The notes: generated by a model from the letters alone, not told the origin. A stretch of DNA of 64,000 bases from an uncultured Lachnospiraceae bacterium (GCA_910578345.1 CAJTRA010000001.1:292115-356114), one strand, 5' to 3'; shown: positions 1 through 9,954, numbered from the stretch's first letter. A program made the numbers and translations.

Positions 1-921
1 ACGCCCCTGATCCTTCCGTATGATCTGTTCGATCCGTTCCAGATACTGTTCTCGATCTGCCCTCTGCGATGCCTGCAGTTGTCCGTAGAACAGCAATAAC
101 CTTTTATAAAAAAAATAATCATGAATATCTGCAAGATCCTGCCTCCCCAATCCCTTAAGAAATGCTGTCTTCTCATAATAAGCAGGAATCTGATCCGTAA
201 AAGTGCGCGGATTGATCTGTGTATTCATGATACTTCCCTCTCTGTCTATTATATAGTTATAACAGGCTGTGTCAAGGTAAATACAGCATTCCGCGCGGCC
301 AAGCGCCATCGTTGCAAACATGATATCTTCATACCATTTGCCCGCCGGAAAAGTAAGATCCTGCAGGATCTCCCTCTTATACAGTTTATTCCAGGCGGCA
401 TTCTGGATCTGATATTCTTTCGTCTCCTCTACATAATACTGCAATGCCTCCTGCCCTTCAAAAAGAACGGCTCTGTCTACCGATCCGTCCACTGTATGCG
501 TTTTATGGACCTGTCTGTACCGGCAGATCGCAAGATCCGCTCCTTGTTCTTTCAAGGCGCTAAGCATCTTCTCATACATGTCCTGGTCGATCCAGTCGTC
601 TCCGTCCACGAAACCGATATAGCGTCCCTTCGCCTCTGCGATCGCCACATTCCGCGCCTCTGCGGGACCACCGTTCCTTTTGTGGATGACCCGCACCCGC
701 GCATCCTGCTTCGCAAGGCTGTCACACAATCGGCCCGTTCCGTCGGTGGATCCATCATCCACCACAAGAATCTCCAGATTACGATACGTCTGTGCACAGA
801 TGGACAAAACGCCTCTTTCGATATAATCTTCTATATTATAAGCCGTCACAATAACGGAGATCAGATCCTTTTGGTCTTCCGGCCCAATCGGCGCCGGGTG
901 ATAATGTTCTAGTACTTTCAT
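1..921 (-). CDS. Glycosyltransferase family 2, 3' end cut by the window edge
   Basis: The reading frame is open from the ATG at 921 to the window edge (307 codons, no stop), so the C-terminus is missing. The N-terminal half is a GT-A type family 2 glycosyltransferase: LISVIVTAYNIEDYIERG near residue 20, VVDDGSTDGT near 55, and GFVDGDDWID near 105, giving the nucleotide-binding and metal-binding Asp residues. It would transfer a sugar from a nucleotide donor onto a lipid-linked glycan at the cytoplasmic membrane face. A purine-rich GGAGG lies upstream of the ATG. It is the last visible gene of the decoration cluster and follows the asnB-like gene by 17 bases. Donor and acceptor cannot be told from sequence. 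Confidence 0.85.
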   Translation of the reverse strand, partial: MKVLEHYHPAPIGPEDQKDLISVIVTAYNIEDYIERGVLSICAQTYRNLEILVVDDGSTDGTGRLCDSLAKQDARVRVIHKRNGGPAEARNVAIAEAKGRYIGFVDGDDWIDQDMYEKMLSALKEQGADLAICRYRQVHKTHTVDGSVDRAVLFEGQEALQYYVEETKEYQIQNAAWNKLYKREILQDLTFPAGKWYEDIMFATMALGRAECCIYLDTACYNYIIDREGSIMNTQINPRTFTDQIPAYYEKTAFLKGLGRQDLADIHDYFFYKRLLLFYGQLQASQRADREQYLERIEQIIRKDQGR

Positions 922-938
922 TGGTTCCCTTTCCTCCG

Positions 939-2852
939 CTATCGTCCCACATACCGCATCCACTCCTGGAACATCAGGACATACCAGATCTGTACCCGCC
1001 AGATGTCTCTCTCCAGATAGTCTTTCCACATTCTCCACACTACATCCGTGTCCAGAATTCCCTGCCTGTCTAACACCGACTTGTCAATCAGGCTCTCTGC
1101 CCACTCCTTAAGTCCCGGTTCTCTTAGCCACTTCTGCAGCGGTATGCTAAAGCCCTTCTTCGGGCGCTCCATCAACTCACGCGGTACATATTTGTATAAA
1201 ACAGCGCGCAGAATCTTCTTTGTGACTCTTTCTGTTCCCGGCGAAGCGCTTCCCACACAATAGGAAATCGGTAAACTCCACGCAAATTCCACCACATCCT
1301 TATCCAGCATGGGTACTCTTGTCTCCAGAGACACCGCCATCGCAGTCCTGTCCACTTTGTTCAGGATATCGTCCGGGTGATACATCATAAGATCCATCAG
1401 CATCAGATTATGCTGCGGCTGCCCTAACATTCCAGCCGGATAAGTGTCCATGATGGTCAAGGCATCTGCCTGCCGTTTTCTCTGCTGTTTCTCTTTGCGG
1501 ACGATGGAAAGCCCTTCCCCGATCTCAGAGCGCAGATACAGATCCTCTATACTGCGTGCGCCCAAAAGCCTTGCACGCGTCGTCAAAGCGCCCTGCTTAA
1601 AAGCGCCTGCCCTCTTAAGCAAGACTCCTGCCGGAGCGCGTAACACATAAGGAATCTGTCTGGTTCTTCGCCAGATCCGGTCCAGGGAGCCATACGTATT
1701 GTACCCGCAGAACAATTCATCGCCGCCGTCGCCGCTTAGGGATACCGTCACATGCTCCCGCGTCATCCTGCTTACCAGATAAGTAGGAATCTGGGACGAA
1801 TCAGCAAACGGTTCCCCAAACATCCCGGACAGTTTCGGAATCACCTCACGCGCATCAGCCTCTGTAATATACAGTTCCGTATGCTCCGTCCCCAGATGTT
1901 CTGCGATCTGTTTCGCAATCTTTGCCTCGTTGAATTTCTCCTCCCACATGCCTATGGTAAAGCTTTTCACTTTCCTTTCACTGATTGACTGCATCAGCGA
2001 CACAATCGTACTGCTGTCAATCCCCGCTGACAGAAATGCACCAACCGGCACATCCGCCTCCATCTGGCCACGGATTGCATTCTTAAGAAGCCTTTCCAGC
2101 TCCTCCGCCGCCTCCGTCTCACTGCCCTGAAAAGGATGCTTCTCTCCTGAGACTGCCGCCTCCGTCATCGACCAGTAAGTCCTTTTCTCATATTGACGGA
2201 AAGGCGCCTTGATCTTCAGCAGCCTGCCCGGTTCCAATTTATAAATATCTTCGTAGATCGAATAGGGCGCCGGCACATAGCCATAGCGGAAATATTGTTC
2301 TAAGACTTTCGTATTGACAGCATTATCAAATCCTTCCAGGGAAGCGATCGAATTTAAATCCGACCCGAACACAAACTTTGTGCCGCCCACAAATCCATAG
2401 TACAATGGTTTCTCTCCGACACGGTCACGCGCCAGCAATAACATATGTTCCTTTTTATCATACACCGCTATCGCAAACATTCCTTTTGCAATAACAAGTG
2501 TTTTCTCCAGCCCATACGCACAAACTGCTTCCAGAAGGACCTCTGTGTCCGACGTCCCCCTGAAAGCAGTCACCTTACCTTCCTCCTGCAGTTTTGCACG
2601 AATCATACGATGATTATAGATTTCCCCGTTGTACACCATAACATAACGGCTGTCATGTGATTCCATCGGCTGTGCGCCTGACGGCGTCAGATCCACGACC
2701 GCCAGACGCCTGTGCCCCAGAACTACCGTCTGGTCCTCTGACGCCCAGACCCCCGACGCATCCGGTCCTCTATGGTACATCCGCTCATTCATCCGCTCTA
2801 TATTTTTCTGCCATCCAACACCCCAATTACAAAAACCGGCAATCCCGCACAT
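939..2852 (-). CDS. Glutamine-hydrolysing asparagine synthase-like amidotransferase (copy 1)
   Basis: 637 residues, the normal length for AsnB. It begins MCGIAGF, so Cys2 becomes the glutaminase nucleophile after Met removal. The N-terminal domain shows HRGPDASG (28-34), YNGEIYN (74-80) and GTSDTEV (99-105). The C-terminal synthetase domain carries the PP-loop LSAGIDSS (274-281) and SLSGDGGDELFCGY. In glycan loci such enzymes (for example WbpS of Pseudomonas O6 and the Francisella O-antigen homologue) are thought to amidate sugar carboxylates. With a UDP-HexNAc dehydrogenase in this window, uronamide formation is a better guess than asparagine synthesis. A second, divergent copy lies at 6020-7924. 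Direct asparagine synthesis remains possible. Confidence 0.88.
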   Translation of the reverse strand: MCGIAGFCNWGVGWQKNIERMNERMYHRGPDASGVWASEDQTVVLGHRRLAVVDLTPSGAQPMESHDSRYVMVYNGEIYNHRMIRAKLQEEGKVTAFRGTSDTEVLLEAVCAYGLEKTLVIAKGMFAIAVYDKKEHMLLLARDRVGEKPLYYGFVGGTKFVFGSDLNSIASLEGFDNAVNTKVLEQYFRYGYVPAPYSIYEDIYKLEPGRLLKIKAPFRQYEKRTYWSMTEAAVSGEKHPFQGSETEAAEELERLLKNAIRGQMEADVPVGAFLSAGIDSSTIVSLMQSISERKVKSFTIGMWEEKFNEAKIAKQIAEHLGTEHTELYITEADAREVIPKLSGMFGEPFADSSQIPTYLVSRMTREHVTVSLSGDGGDELFCGYNTYGSLDRIWRRTRQIPYVLRAPAGVLLKRAGAFKQGALTTRARLLGARSIEDLYLRSEIGEGLSIVRKEKQQRKRQADALTIMDTYPAGMLGQPQHNLMLMDLMMYHPDDILNKVDRTAMAVSLETRVPMLDKDVVEFAWSLPISYCVGSASPGTERVTKKILRAVLYKYVPRELMERPKKGFSIPLQKWLREPGLKEWAESLIDKSVLDRQGILDTDVVWRMWKDYLERDIWRVQIWYVLMFQEWMRYVGR

Positions 2853-2900
2853 ATTCCTTTTCCTTTCCTGCCTGTTGCTTCCATGCCAGGACTCTATGTC

Positions 2901-4040
2901 CTACTCCAGTCTCTCCGCATATTCTCCCCGCGCGATCCTGTCCTTTATTGTTTCTCTCGCCGTTTCCATCTCAGACTTCCACAACTCGTATGCTTCGTCC
3001 CAATCCCGATAAGCATCCTGTCCCCGCTTATCGCTGAATGAATAATGCGCCTGCAGATACTCCTGCAGGAAATCCGTACACTTCTCCGCCCCTATGGCAT
3101 TCGTGTGGCTGCCATAGTCAGCAAAGTCTTCCTCGAAGATAATCCCAATCTCCTCATAATGATCATTCATATTGACAAAAGAACATCCGTAGGACGACAC
3201 AATCTTTTCCATATAATTGAACATCTGCTGCTCTTCTAAAGATTCTCCGTAAGGGGAGACGATAAACAGCGCTTCCAGTTCCTTTTCCTTCAGGAACTGA
3301 AGCAGATCCACCAGATATGCTTCCTGCTCCTCCGGAATCTTTTTCTCTCCCTGCGCTCCGCCGCAGTCCGGCATGGGCTGTGGTCCCACCTCGTCCTTAA
3401 AGGTATATCCTTTGAGAGGGTTTTTCTTACAATATGCCATATTCGCCCACTCTGACGGCAAGGCCAGCATTTTCCAGTTCGTATGATATTTCATGATATC
3501 CAGATAGTAACTGAGCCTTCCCTCTTCATCCTCTTTCGGCACTAATGCCTGGATTGTCCTGATCCGCTCACGCGAATACTTCATATTGTCTGTCACCCCG
3601 CGGGTATAGGCCATATTCTCAGTCAGGCCTGCGTCTTCTATCGTAAACATCCGCATCTCAAAGATATAAAGTTTAGGAGACTGCGTTTTCTCCGCCTCCT
3701 CCACCAGATACTTCATCGCGGCAGGCCGCTGCATGTTCGAGGACAGCGGATACATCGTGATCCCCGTCTCTCCCCACAGCTTCGGCGATGCATAGTAAGG
3801 AAATACCGGGCTGGATCCGATCATCACAATATCCAAAGTATCGTCCCGCTCCGCATAAAATCCAGAAAAACGGTCTTTCACATCCCCGTTTGTTCTCACC
3901 ATATAGGATACCGGCACCAGGATCAGCAGAAAAATACCTATAAATACAATCACCTGCACGGCGGTTCTGAAACCTTTTCGGTGATCTCCCCTGCTTCCCG
4001 GCACGGTATCAAGATCTGAACTTCTGTTTTGTTCCATCAT
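2901..4040 (-). CDS. Membrane-anchored SGNH/DltD-like protein
   Basis: 379 residues. A cytoplasmic N-terminus rich in charged residues is followed by one membrane segment (about 28-48), with the rest predicted outside. VMIGSSPVF at 72-80 resembles the block I Gly-x-Ser of SGNH hydrolases and DltD, and DYGSHTNAIG near the C-terminus supplies an Asp/His pair like block V. These proteins usually act with a membrane O-acyltransferase to place or remove acyl groups on extracellular glycans. The only MBOAT in the window is at 11206-12780, and another SGNH protein is at 15561-16712, so this could be a second acceptor-side partner. Two adjacent ATG codons follow AAAGAGAG; I used the first. The acyl substrate is unknown. 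Confidence 0.7.
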   Translation of the reverse strand: MMEQNRSSDLDTVPGSRGDHRKGFRTAVQVIVFIGIFLLILVPVSYMVRTNGDVKDRFSGFYAERDDTLDIVMIGSSPVFPYYASPKLWGETGITMYPLSSNMQRPAAMKYLVEEAEKTQSPKLYIFEMRMFTIEDAGLTENMAYTRGVTDNMKYSRERIRTIQALVPKEDEEGRLSYYLDIMKYHTNWKMLALPSEWANMAYCKKNPLKGYTFKDEVGPQPMPDCGGAQGEKKIPEEQEAYLVDLLQFLKEKELEALFIVSPYGESLEEQQMFNYMEKIVSSYGCSFVNMNDHYEEIGIIFEEDFADYGSHTNAIGAEKCTDFLQEYLQAHYSFSDKRGQDAYRDWDEAYELWKSEMETARETIKDRIARGEYAERLE

Positions 4041-4163
4041 AGTCTCTCTTTTACTTTCTGTTCTTATTTGAATCCTTTTCCTAAATTGGTTTTCTTTTAT
4101 CGCTCATAATTCGCTCATCTGAAATGATTGAATTATGCTAATTCTAGATAGCTTATTGCCATT

Positions 4164-5276
4164 TCACATCATAATTTTCTCAAAATATGCCTGCCATAAC
4201 CCATTGACCCGCTCCGGCGCAAGCCGCTCCTGTATTTTTGCCGCTTCTCTGCCCAGCTTGTCTGCATAAGCCGGATCTCTCAGCAATCGATCCATCGCAC
4301 GCTCCAATGCCTGCACGTCTCCAGGCGGAATGATCAGTCCACTAACTCCGTCTGTCATCAGCTCCACTGTCCCACCGCTTGGTACATCCGTAGAGATGAC
4401 AGGAAGTCCCGTTGCCAGGGCCTCGATTAATGCGTTGGAAACCCCCTCTGAATAAGATGTCAGAAGGAAAAGAGCCGCTTTTTCAATCTGTCTCGCCACA
4501 TCCGGGATCACACCGGGAAGATCAATCCGGTCTGCCACTCCCAGTTCCACTGCAAGACGCTCCAAATGCCCTCGTAATTCTCCATCCCCATATATGGTAA
4601 GTGTATAGTCAGGATACCGGTCGGACAGGGAAGCAAATGCCCGTATCATCATCTCATGATTTTTGTTGGCATCCATACGACCTACCGAGACGATTCTTTT
4701 CTCCCGCTGTCCCTCATAACGCGGCTTTATGAAATCCGGATTCAGGGAATTCGGCAGAATGACCGCGCGGCGCTGTACCTTCTTATGGAAAAAATAGCGA
4801 GATCGCTCCGTTTGTAAAATAACACCCGATGCGAATGGAAACAGAAAATTAGCGAGCATGCGCATCAATCGGTTTGGATACTCTTCCCTAGCTTCTCCCA
4901 CCACCGACACCACCGGTCTTGTCTGTGTAAACATTGTCGTAACAATTGTCATGAAATTATTCTTGCCAATGCAAGATAACACCAGGTTTGGTTTCTCCTG
5001 CTTCCATATCCGATGCAGTTTACGAACCCGGCGACAGAAATTAATAATACGACTGTTACTTAACTCATCCTCCGTGAGGTCCGACAAGATTCTTTTTACC
5101 CCCTGCGGCAAAATATATTCTTCTTCCTGCGCAAATTGGTACTGTGTGACTATAGTCACCCGATATCCTTTTTTCTGAAAAAACTCTGCCAGATTTACGA
5201 ATACCCGTTCCGCTCCTCCTTTATGCAGAGACCCTATATAGAAACATAGGTATTTTTTTGTTTCGACCTTTTTCAT
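4164..5276 (-). CDS. Glycosyltransferase family 4 (GT-B fold)
   Basis: 370 residues. The N-terminus CFYIGSLHKGGAERVFVNLA is the donor/acceptor glycine-rich loop of GT4 enzymes. The C-terminal domain shows SVGRMDANKNHEMMIRAF and the E-x7-E nucleotide-sugar motif in SEGVSNALIEALATGLPVIS. It is a soluble or peripheral retaining transferase acting on an undecaprenyl-linked intermediate. The start is followed upstream by a 740-base purine-rich stretch without a gene, so this gene may begin its own transcript or rely on readthrough from asnB copy 2. Sugar specificity is not predictable. Confidence 0.88.
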   Translation of the reverse strand: MKKVETKKYLCFYIGSLHKGGAERVFVNLAEFFQKKGYRVTIVTQYQFAQEEEYILPQGVKRILSDLTEDELSNSRIINFCRRVRKLHRIWKQEKPNLVLSCIGKNNFMTIVTTMFTQTRPVVSVVGEAREEYPNRLMRMLANFLFPFASGVILQTERSRYFFHKKVQRRAVILPNSLNPDFIKPRYEGQREKRIVSVGRMDANKNHEMMIRAFASLSDRYPDYTLTIYGDGELRGHLERLAVELGVADRIDLPGVIPDVARQIEKAALFLLTSYSEGVSNALIEALATGLPVISTDVPSGGTVELMTDGVSGLIIPPGDVQALERAMDRLLRDPAYADKLGREAAKIQERLAPERVNGLWQAYFEKIMM

Positions 5277-6019
5277 AGCTTTTGCATAAAATCCTTCATT
5301 TTATCTTTCAAAAGGAGTGTTTTTGCATTTTTCTTCTCTGTTTTCCTGCAAAATTCTCCAAAAACATCCTTTTTATTAAATCTTTATTTTCTTTTCTCTT
5401 TTAAATTGTGTCTGCAATTCATACTATTTTCTAACTTTTTCTCTCTTCTGTCTTCTTGTTTTCGCCATAATTTTCTTCTGATTATAGAATTTCTCCAGTT
5501 ACCTAATCGCGGTTTTTCTTCTTATTTGATTCTACATTTTCTGACAGTTTTTCTACTCCCCAAAATAGTTCTTTTCCAATTCTCACTCCGTTTCTTTCTT
5601 CCAGTTCTTCTCTGATATCGTTTTCACTATACCGGAATAATTAAGTATAAATTTAACAATCTTCATTTTTTCTCTGTCATATCTATCTGTTTTTTCATCT
5701 AAAAATAGTTTCTAATTTCATTCTATTCTCTGCTGTTTTTCTTTCTCGCCTTCCATTCTGCTCTGTTTTTTGTTTATCAAACCGTCTGTCAATACATCTC
5801 ATAACGCATCTTCTATTGTATTCTCCCTGCTCTCTCTACCTGCATATTGATCTGATCGACCTGTGACTTTTCATCTTGGCTTATCCATGGATCTCTCCAC
5901 AGGTCAATATGATATCTTGTGTTATATTCTAAAATACTGCACTGGCAAAATCTATTCCCTTCCAATTTTCTATTATTCACCCATTCAAAAAACACACGAT
6001 CTTTTATCAAAAACACCTG
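5277..6019. other. Long A/T-rich, strand-asymmetric gap without a convincing gene
   Basis: About 740 bases between the GT4 start and the second asnB stop. From 5277 to about 5800 the plus strand is strongly pyrimidine-rich, mostly T, so the transcript of the flanking minus genes would be A/G-rich with little structure. A TTGACA hexamer lies on the minus strand near 5800, but I see no good -10 at the right distance. An 8-base inverted repeat (5858-5865 with 5898-5905) is present. The minus reading frame directly after the asnB stop stays open for 68 codons to 5813, in frame with asnB, but has no ribosome binding site. No RNA gene recognised. Confidence 0.55.
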
Positions 6020-7924
6020 TCACTTACCCAGATACGCCTGATACCACTGCTGAAATACAAAGAAAGACCATGTCAGTTTCGAATAATTTGCTCCTGTCGC
6101 AGGACCTGCGTCTCCTGTCTGGATGTAGCTTCCGACCAGATCAGATACATATTTTGCATCGAAAATATCCTGTTTTTTCAGATAATCGTAACTGCTATAG
6201 TCCAGGAGCTGTTCCAGAAGCGGTCCGCGCAGCCACTGATCCAAAGGCACTCCAAATCCAACCTTCGGCCGCTCCAGCAATGGCTTCGGTACATAGTCGT
6301 AGGCGATGTCCTTCAGAATATATTTCTTACTGCCGCCTGCATATTTATATTTGTGCGGTATCCGGAAAGAACATTCCATCACCTCTTTGTCCAGGATCGG
6401 ACATCTGGATTCCAGCGAATATTTCATCGATGCACGATCCACTTTGCATAAGATATCGCCCGGCAGGTATGTGTCCATATCGAGCAGCATTCTGCGAATC
6501 TGCCAGTCCTTCACGCCGTAACTGCTCTCTGTCAGATAATGGATCGGCAGCGCTTCTGGCCCCTCCTTCTCAGACGGTTTCCTTACCATCGCCTTTGCTT
6601 TTGTAATATAATTTCCTGCACCAAACTGTGTCTTACTTTCCTTTTCCCGGTTCCCGGCGATCACACGCACTTTAAACGGCAGCCTATCCTCAATACGCAT
6701 CTGTTTCATGCCTGGAAGCGAACACAGGCCATGTACCATTCCACCCAGTCGGTCAAGTTTCTGTGCCTGTCCTACATTATCATAGATATTATATCCACAG
6801 AAGAACTCATCGCCGCCGTCTCCTGACAAGGCCACTGTCACATGCTCTCTCGCCAGCTTCGACACCATCATGGTTGCGATCTGGGAACTGTCCGCAAACG
6901 GTTCATCATAATATTTCGGAATGCTCTCTACCAGGGCAAACATATCCTTTTCGTCGATGTAAAGCTCTGTATGATCCGTGCCCAGATGCTCTGCCACTGC
7001 CTTAGCGTATTTTGCCTCGTTATATTTTTCCTCATGAAATCCGATGGAAAAAGTCTTAACAGGATGATCTGCGCATTCCTGTGCGATTGCAGTAATCAGC
7101 GTAGAATCATAGCCGCCGCTCAAAAAGGAACCCAAAGGAACATCCGCGATCATACGCATTCTCACAGATTTCCTGAGCAGTTCTTTCAGCTCTGCCCTAG
7201 CCTCCTCATAATTACCGATCGATCGTGCCTGCTCTGCATGATAAATCTGCTTAATATCCCAATATTTCCAGGTCTTGATCTGCCCCTGATGAAATCTCAG
7301 CACAGCGCCCGGCTCCACCTTATATACCTTCTCATAAATACTCTCCGGCGCGTTGATATACTGCTGAAACAGATATCTGGACAACACGCGTCTTTCAATC
7401 CTCCCTGTAAATCCAGGGCACTTCATAATCGGTTTCAATTCCGATGCAAAGACCAGATTTTCGTGCTCATACCAATAATATAGCGGTTTCTTACCGATCC
7501 GGTCGCGCACAAGATAAATTTCCTGCGTGTCTCTGTCATAAAGCGCTAAGGCAAACATTCCATTAAATCTCTCTATACACTGTATGCCCCATTTTAAATA
7601 GGCGGCTATGATCACCTCCGTGTCACAATCAGACCGGAAGGAATAGTCCGCCAACTCCTCTTTCAACTCCTGAAAATTATAGATTTCCCCATTATACACC
7701 ACACTGACCCGCCCATCCAGCGAATGCATCGGCTGATGCCCCAGCGCAGACAGATCCAAGATCGACAGCCGCCTCTGTGCAAATCCCACCTGCCAGCCGC
7801 CTGACATCTCGTAAATCTCTTCCCCGCTGTCGTCCGGCCCTCTATGATACATCGTATCATTCATGGCTCTCAACTGTTCCAACGTTATGTTCTTCCTACT
7901 GATATATCCACATATTCCGCACAT
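6020..7924 (-). CDS. Glutamine-hydrolysing asparagine synthase-like amidotransferase (copy 2)
   Basis: 634 residues with start MCGICGY (Cys2 nucleophile), HRGPDDSG at 28-35, YNGEIYNF at 77-84, DCDTEV at 99-104 and the synthetase PP-loop LSGGYDST at 268-275, then ALSGDGGDEFFCGY. GAGGG lies about 7 bases before the ATG. The two AsnB-like proteins are clearly divergent throughout, so they are not a recent duplication and probably amidate different acceptors, plausibly carboxyl groups of glycan uronic acids. The gene follows the NodB-like deacetylase in one transcript from the promoter at 8834-8862. True asparagine synthase activity cannot be excluded. Confidence 0.88.
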   Translation of the reverse strand: MCGICGYISRKNITLEQLRAMNDTMYHRGPDDSGEEIYEMSGGWQVGFAQRRLSILDLSALGHQPMHSLDGRVSVVYNGEIYNFQELKEELADYSFRSDCDTEVIIAAYLKWGIQCIERFNGMFALALYDRDTQEIYLVRDRIGKKPLYYWYEHENLVFASELKPIMKCPGFTGRIERRVLSRYLFQQYINAPESIYEKVYKVEPGAVLRFHQGQIKTWKYWDIKQIYHAEQARSIGNYEEARAELKELLRKSVRMRMIADVPLGSFLSGGYDSTLITAIAQECADHPVKTFSIGFHEEKYNEAKYAKAVAEHLGTDHTELYIDEKDMFALVESIPKYYDEPFADSSQIATMMVSKLAREHVTVALSGDGGDEFFCGYNIYDNVGQAQKLDRLGGMVHGLCSLPGMKQMRIEDRLPFKVRVIAGNREKESKTQFGAGNYITKAKAMVRKPSEKEGPEALPIHYLTESSYGVKDWQIRRMLLDMDTYLPGDILCKVDRASMKYSLESRCPILDKEVMECSFRIPHKYKYAGGSKKYILKDIAYDYVPKPLLERPKVGFGVPLDQWLRGPLLEQLLDYSSYDYLKKQDIFDAKYVSDLVGSYIQTGDAGPATGANYSKLTWSFFVFQQWYQAYLGK

Positions 7925-7998
7925 GACTGATCCCTCTAATTACGATATCTATATCCATTTTGTTTCTCACGGATCCCCGGCATTTTCCTAATATTCTT

Positions 7999-8757
7999 CT
8001 ATCGCACATCCTTCTCCAGAAAGTACTCCTTATACTCTCCGAAATCCTTACACTCATGATCAACAGATTCCACCAGTTCTGCATATTTCTCCTGCAACAA
8101 CATCCTGTAATTCTCGAAGTTATTGCACCCCTTCTTACTCCATGCAAAGGGATGCGTTAGGATCTGCACTTTATCATAACTAGTGATATTCTCCTCATCC
8201 GGATATCCATAACGCCAGATATGATTTGCGTCTGACATATATTTGACTTTTAATTCTGTATCATCCGTTATTCTATCAGCAAACGTAAAGAAATCATCCT
8301 GATAGGCATTCAGAATACCCTCCAGCTTTATGTTCTCACGCAGAATATCCTTCGATGGCCGGTGCACTGAAAACTCTGTGATCTCAAACCCAAACATCTC
8401 ACTTAAAATATTCATCTCCATCTGGATCCTTCTACGCACCTGCTGCATATCCGTCATACCATTTAATGCAAAATGCAGACCGATATGTTGTCCTCTCTCA
8501 TGCATATCCTTGATCATATCCATATTTCTTCGGGATAGAATGTTATAAGAGTTATTCGTCCACTGGAAGAAATAGGTAGATACAAAATCCATGCTCTGTT
8601 CCACTTTAGACATTTGATATGCCCGGTCTACGCTGTATTCCACGTCATGGCGCATAATAACGAACTTGTCCTTGTGAAACGCCTCTGCATATCCGCAGTG
8701 TCTTCCTGTTGACTGGATAATTCTGATGATCTCTTTGTAATCGTCGTATGAAAACAT
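7999..8757 (-). CDS. Polysaccharide deacetylase-like (NodB fold) protein
   Basis: 252 residues from the ATG at 8757, chosen because GGGAG sits 8 bases upstream; an upstream in-frame start at 8802 has no such signal. IMRHDVEYS at 35-43 resembles the metal-binding Asp motif of carbohydrate esterase family 4, and HIGLHFALNG resembles the catalytic motif. The rest is divergent, so the family call is a fold-level one. It has no signal peptide or membrane segment, so it probably works in the cytoplasm on a nucleotide- or lipid-linked sugar. It is the first gene after a good promoter and precedes an asnB-like gene. A role in removing an N-acetyl or N-formyl group before another modification is inference. 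Confidence 0.7.
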   Translation of the reverse strand: MFSYDDYKEIIRIIQSTGRHCGYAEAFHKDKFVIMRHDVEYSVDRAYQMSKVEQSMDFVSTYFFQWTNNSYNILSRRNMDMIKDMHERGQHIGLHFALNGMTDMQQVRRRIQMEMNILSEMFGFEITEFSVHRPSKDILRENIKLEGILNAYQDDFFTFADRITDDTELKVKYMSDANHIWRYGYPDEENITSYDKVQILTHPFAWSKKGCNNFENYRMLLQEKYAELVESVDHECKDFGEYKEYFLEKDVR

Positions 8758-8833
8758 ATTCTCTTCTCCCTTTATCGGATTGCCTCCCATAGCACATAGC
8801 ATATACTTTCTTTCCGAAAAGCTTTTCTATACT

Positions 8834-8862
8834 ATTATATATGCTGATCTCATACAGGGCAA
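8834..8862 (-). promoter_or_regulatory. Sigma-A type promoter for the left decoration operon
   Basis: On the minus strand TTGCCC (8857-8862) and TATAAT (8834-8839) are separated by exactly 17 bases. The start point would be near 8827, giving a leader of about 70 bases before the deacetylase ATG at 8757. The leader contains a 12-base palindrome, GAAAAGCTTTTC. This is the only clear promoter seen in the left 30 kb. Confidence 0.65.
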
Positions 8863-8922
8863 GTTCCAGACATCATTTTGATCGAAACCGTGTAACCGTT
8901 CAGTCTTCACACACCTGATCTG

Positions 8923-9954
8923 CTATGAAAGATATAAGATCTTCCGCACCCCTGGAATCCTGTACACGACTGCACTAATTCCCATTGTTAAGGCCCAGAT
9001 CAGTATGCCGATCGGCACACAGATAATCCCGCTGCCCTTAGCCCATAGTTCCACGAATGCCGCATGAATCAGATAGACTGCTATTCCATATTTTTGAAGC
9101 GAGGCCACGGCATTGGCCACCCGTTTTTCTCCTCCAACACCAATGTATTTCCTGAAAAGAAGCATCAAAGATACACTCATGACAAACCCGCAAGGTGAAA
9201 ACAGCCCATATGCCTCATGATTGGCCGACTGCGTCTGCATGGACGCTGCAGTGCTCAGAACAAATGCCACCAGCGCAGAAACAAGCAGCGCCGCCTCCGC
9301 ATATTTCCCCCATTTCTCTTCCATCACATTGCAAATATAGTAACCTGCCACAAAATACAGAGAATACCCTACGACAAACTGCATATGAATACTATCTGCC
9401 ACCGTCATGAACCTGCCCAGCGCTTCTATCCTGGAAAAAACCGGCAGGATGACCGTAAAGAGCAGTGAGAGCAGCATATAATAAACCAAATGATCCTTCT
9501 GCCTCACAATCTCATATAAAAACGGCGCAATTGCATACAATCCCAATAACATAAAAAGAAACCAGGTATGGTATTTTCCGAACAGAATACTTTTCAGGAA
9601 TGCATTGACCATAACCCTAAGGTTCGCATTCTCACCCTGTATGCCTATGCGGATCACATCCCAGATTCCCCAAACAGCCATCCATCCTATATAAACTTTC
9701 ACAAGACCTGCTATATTTTTCTGCCAGATCTCACGGATTGTATGTCTTCTTGCCAGGAATCCCGCTCCACTGCACATAATAAAAATTGGCACACCCATCC
9801 GGGAAAGCATGAAAAGAACATTCAATATCTTCCAATCGACACTTTCCACCGGAAGAGAAGTAAAACTACTGGAAATACTGTGCTGCATCACGATCAGGAA
9901 GGTAGAAAAGACTTTGATCACATCTATCCATACAATTCTTCTCCTCTTCTCCAT
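8923..9954 (-). CDS. Acyltransferase family 3 membrane protein
   Basis: 343 residues from the ATG at 9954, 7 bases after the upstream GT4 stop. The start fits the family, which begins with RRRIVWIDVIKVFSTFLIV and a membrane His (MQHS) near residue 27. About ten hydrophobic segments follow, typical of OafA/acyltransferase-3 proteins that carry acyl groups (often acetyl) across the membrane onto glycans. It closes the transcript that contains the Dlt-like cassette; a new promoter lies immediately downstream. Another member of this family is at 46623-47735. The acyl donor and target sugar are unknown. Confidence 0.85.
   Translation of the reverse strand: MEKRRRIVWIDVIKVFSTFLIVMQHSISSSFTSLPVESVDWKILNVLFMLSRMGVPIFIMCSGAGFLARRHTIREIWQKNIAGLVKVYIGWMAVWGIWDVIRIGIQGENANLRVMVNAFLKSILFGKYHTWFLFMLLGLYAIAPFLYEIVRQKDHLVYYMLLSLLFTVILPVFSRIEALGRFMTVADSIHMQFVVGYSLYFVAGYYICNVMEEKWGKYAEAALLVSALVAFVLSTAASMQTQSANHEAYGLFSPCGFVMSVSLMLLFRKYIGVGGEKRVANAVASLQKYGIAVYLIHAAFVELWAKGSGIICVPIGILIWALTMGISAVVYRIPGVRKILYLS

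Noticed and set aside
5406..5615. 69-residue hydrophobic plus-strand frame in the T-rich gap
   Set aside because: Phe/Leu richness is what T-rich DNA gives in any frame; there is no ribosome binding site and no family pattern.
5858..5905. 8-base inverted repeat (GACCTGTG ... CACAGGTC) as an operator
   Set aside because: The arms are 32 bases apart, there is no promoter nearby and the gap contains no other signal; chance cannot be excluded.
5813..6016. 68-codon in-frame extension after the second asnB stop
   Set aside because: The asnB product already ends with the normal family C-terminus, the extension has no start signal, and similar short open stretches are expected by chance. Stop readthrough is not supported.
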